Assembly (NCBI GenBank): GCA_018970825.1
Contig: JAGWVP010000148.1
Span: forward strand, 1-7,455
From: a bacterium
GTDB taxonomy: Bacteria; Desulfobacterota; Binatia; UBA12015
Direction of reading: 5' to 3'
DNA: 7,455 nucleotides
Of this stretch, positions 6,174 through 7,455 are shown in pieces. Numbering within the stretch: position 1 is the first letter of the stretch; every line of letters begins with the position of its first letter. Both the position numbers and the translations under genes were made by a program. Under the pieces are notes generated by a model that was given only the letters and a program-made list of their open reading frames with translations, was not told the origin of the DNA and made no database searches.

Positions 6174-7455
6174 ATGCCGCGCATCGCCTGCCTCGTCGTC
6201 CCCCGCTTCGCGGTCGCGGCACTGCACCGTGCCGAGCCCGAGTTGCGCGGCTGCCCGATCGCCGTCTGCGAGGCGACGCCCGGGGCGCGCGAAGCCTCCG
6301 AGCGCGTGCGACCGCACGCGCGGGTGATCGAGGTCTCCCCGGAGGCCGAGCGTCGCGGCGTGGTCGTCGGGGCGAGCGTCGCGCAGGCGCTCGGCGCGTC
6401 GAGCGATCTCGTCGTGCGCCCGCTCGACCCGGTCTCGCTCGCCGCGGCGCGCGCGGCCCTCCTCGAAGTCGGAGCCTCGATCTCGCCGCGCGTCGAGATC
6501 GAGGGCGGCCTTTCGTCCGCGGATGCGTGGGCGCCGCTCGAAGCGCCCTCCGCGCGCGGCGTGCTTTACCTCGACGTGGACGGCCTCGATCGGCTGCACG
6601 GGTCGGACGAGGGCCTCCTCTCGGCCCTGCTGCACCGCGTGGTCGCGATCGGCCTCGGCGGTGGTGCCGCGATCGCCGATCGCCGCGCGACCGCGCGGAT
6701 CGCGGCGGGGCTCGCCGCCCGTCGCGGCGAGGCGATCGTCGTGCCGCCGGGCGGCGACGCGGCCTGGCTCGCTCCCCGGTCGATCGGCGTGCTGGCGGTC
6801 GCCGCCGACGGGGAGCCCGCCCGTCCCGTGCGCCGACGGACCCGGGGCACGGCCGCGGCCGTCCCCGGCCCGGGCGCGCGCGCCGAGATCGAGCGCCTGG
6901 GGTTGCGTCGCGTGGCCGAACTCGCGGCGCTCGACGCATCGAGCGTCGCGACGCGCTTCGGGGCCGCGGGAGCCCGGTTGTGGCGCATCGCGCGCGGCCT
7001 CGACGACGAGCCGCTCGTACCCGTCCCGCCGCCGGTCGAGATCGTCGAGGGTGCTTCTCTCGAGTACGGCGAGACCTCTCTCGAGGCGCTCATGTTCGTG
7101 GTGCGCGGCCTGGTCGACCGGCTCGCGGGCCGCCTGCGCGTGCAGGCGCTCGCCTGTCGCGGGCTCGTGCTCGCGCTGCGCCTCGCCGACGGCTCGCGCG
7201 TCGAGCGCGAGGTCGGCGTACTCGCGCCGACGCGCGACGTGAAGAGCCTCGCACGGCTCGTGCGCGCGGAACTCGAGTCCGACCCGCCCCAGGCGGCGAT
7301 CGAGGCGGTGAGCCTCGCCGCCGTTCCCGATCGCGCGCGCCCCGACCAGATGGACCTCTTCCGCCCGGCCGGACCGCCGCCCGCGCGGCTCGCCACCACG
7401 CTCGCCCGCGTGGCCGCCCTCTGCGGCCCGGGGCGGGTCGGGCGACCGGTGCCGG
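6174..7455 (+). CDS. imuB: ImuB-type Y-family DNA polymerase-like protein (3' end outside window)
   Basis: An open frame without a stop runs from ATG 6174 to the window edge: 427 codons, incomplete at the C-terminus. Y-family layout is visible: an N-terminal strand MPRIACLVVPRF where active polymerases have a metal-binding aspartate; YLDVDGLDRLHG (132-143) matching the polymerase YLDVTG strand but with GV instead of the preceding DE pair; GLGGGAAIADRRATARIAAGLA, the palm segment; a helix-hairpin-like thumb (about 235-280, IERLGLRRVAELAAL); and a little finger (about 288-375). The missing acids agree with ImuB being a non-catalytic adaptor. QMDLF at 392-396 matches the beta-clamp binding motif. 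ImuB bridges the clamp, ImuA and DnaE2 in known systems. It is separated from imuA by three bases and so probably translationally coupled. Confidence 0.9.
   Translation, partial: MPRIACLVVPRFAVAALHRAEPELRGCPIAVCEATPGAREASERVRPHARVIEVSPEAERRGVVVGASVAQALGASSDLVVRPLDPVSLAAARAALLEVGASISPRVEIEGGLSSADAWAPLEAPSARGVLYLDVDGLDRLHGSDEGLLSALLHRVVAIGLGGGAAIADRRATARIAAGLAARRGEAIVVPPGGDAAWLAPRSIGVLAVAADGEPARPVRRRTRGTAAAVPGPGARAEIERLGLRRVAELAALDASSVATRFGAAGARLWRIARGLDDEPLVPVPPPVEIVEGASLEYGETSLEALMFVVRGLVDRLAGRLRVQALACRGLVLALRLADGSRVEREVGVLAPTRDVKSLARLVRAELESDPPQAAIEAVSLAAVPDRARPDQMDLFRPAGPPPARLATTLARVAALCGPGRVGRPVP

Noticed and set aside
4416..6635. A 739-residue open frame on the minus strand across sodC, imuA and imuB
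   Set aside because: It crosses three well-supported plus-strand genes and is a compositional Arg/Ala/Gly-rich shadow with no domain.

Overview
The window looks like a chromosomal segment of a very GC-rich Gram-negative bacterium. Evidence for this is an exported protein with myxobacterial-type cysteine-rich repeats (CDDGN...GDGC), a lipoprotein with a clear lipobox, and an imuA-imuB mutagenesis cassette. Such repeats are typical of Myxococcota, Binatota and related 'deltaproteobacterial' lineages. That placement is inference from family knowledge, and no species can be named.

Layout. 18-3434 (minus) is one large secreted protein of 1138 residues: signal peptide, Cys-rich N-terminal domain, six cysteine-rich repeats, an Ig-like segment, and a long C-terminal part that resembles BPI/TULIP lipid-binding proteins. 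3435-3690 is its upstream region, with a Shine-Dalgarno, a small palindrome and a strong hairpin. 3691-3766 (minus) is a complete tRNA-Asn(GTT) with encoded CCA, and the hairpin at 3625-3653 lies just beyond its 3' end. 3916-4518 (plus) is a small exported protein that appears to be a metal-ligand-free relative of Cu/Zn superoxide dismutase. 4572-5348 (plus) is a Cu/Zn superoxide dismutase lipoprotein (SodC) with all seven metal ligands and a 33-bp tandem repeat encoding its linker. After another hairpin, 5403-6170 (plus) encodes an ImuA-type RecA-like protein and 6174-7455 (plus, running off the window) an ImuB-type Y-family polymerase-like protein.

How the genes relate. The dead SOD-like protein and SodC form a tandem pair with the same fold and are probably co-transcribed; both are exported and SodC would detoxify superoxide outside the inner membrane. 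ImuA and ImuB normally work with the error-prone polymerase DnaE2 in damage-induced mutagenesis; ImuA here lacks the key ATPase residues, and ImuB lacks the usual catalytic acids but carries a textbook beta-clamp motif (QMDLF). A dnaE2 gene would be expected beyond the right edge, but this cannot be seen. No mobile element, CRISPR array or integrase was found. The most unusual items are the SOD/pseudo-SOD pair, the paired loss of two cysteines in repeats 2 and 6 of the large protein, and that protein's TULIP-like C-terminus.
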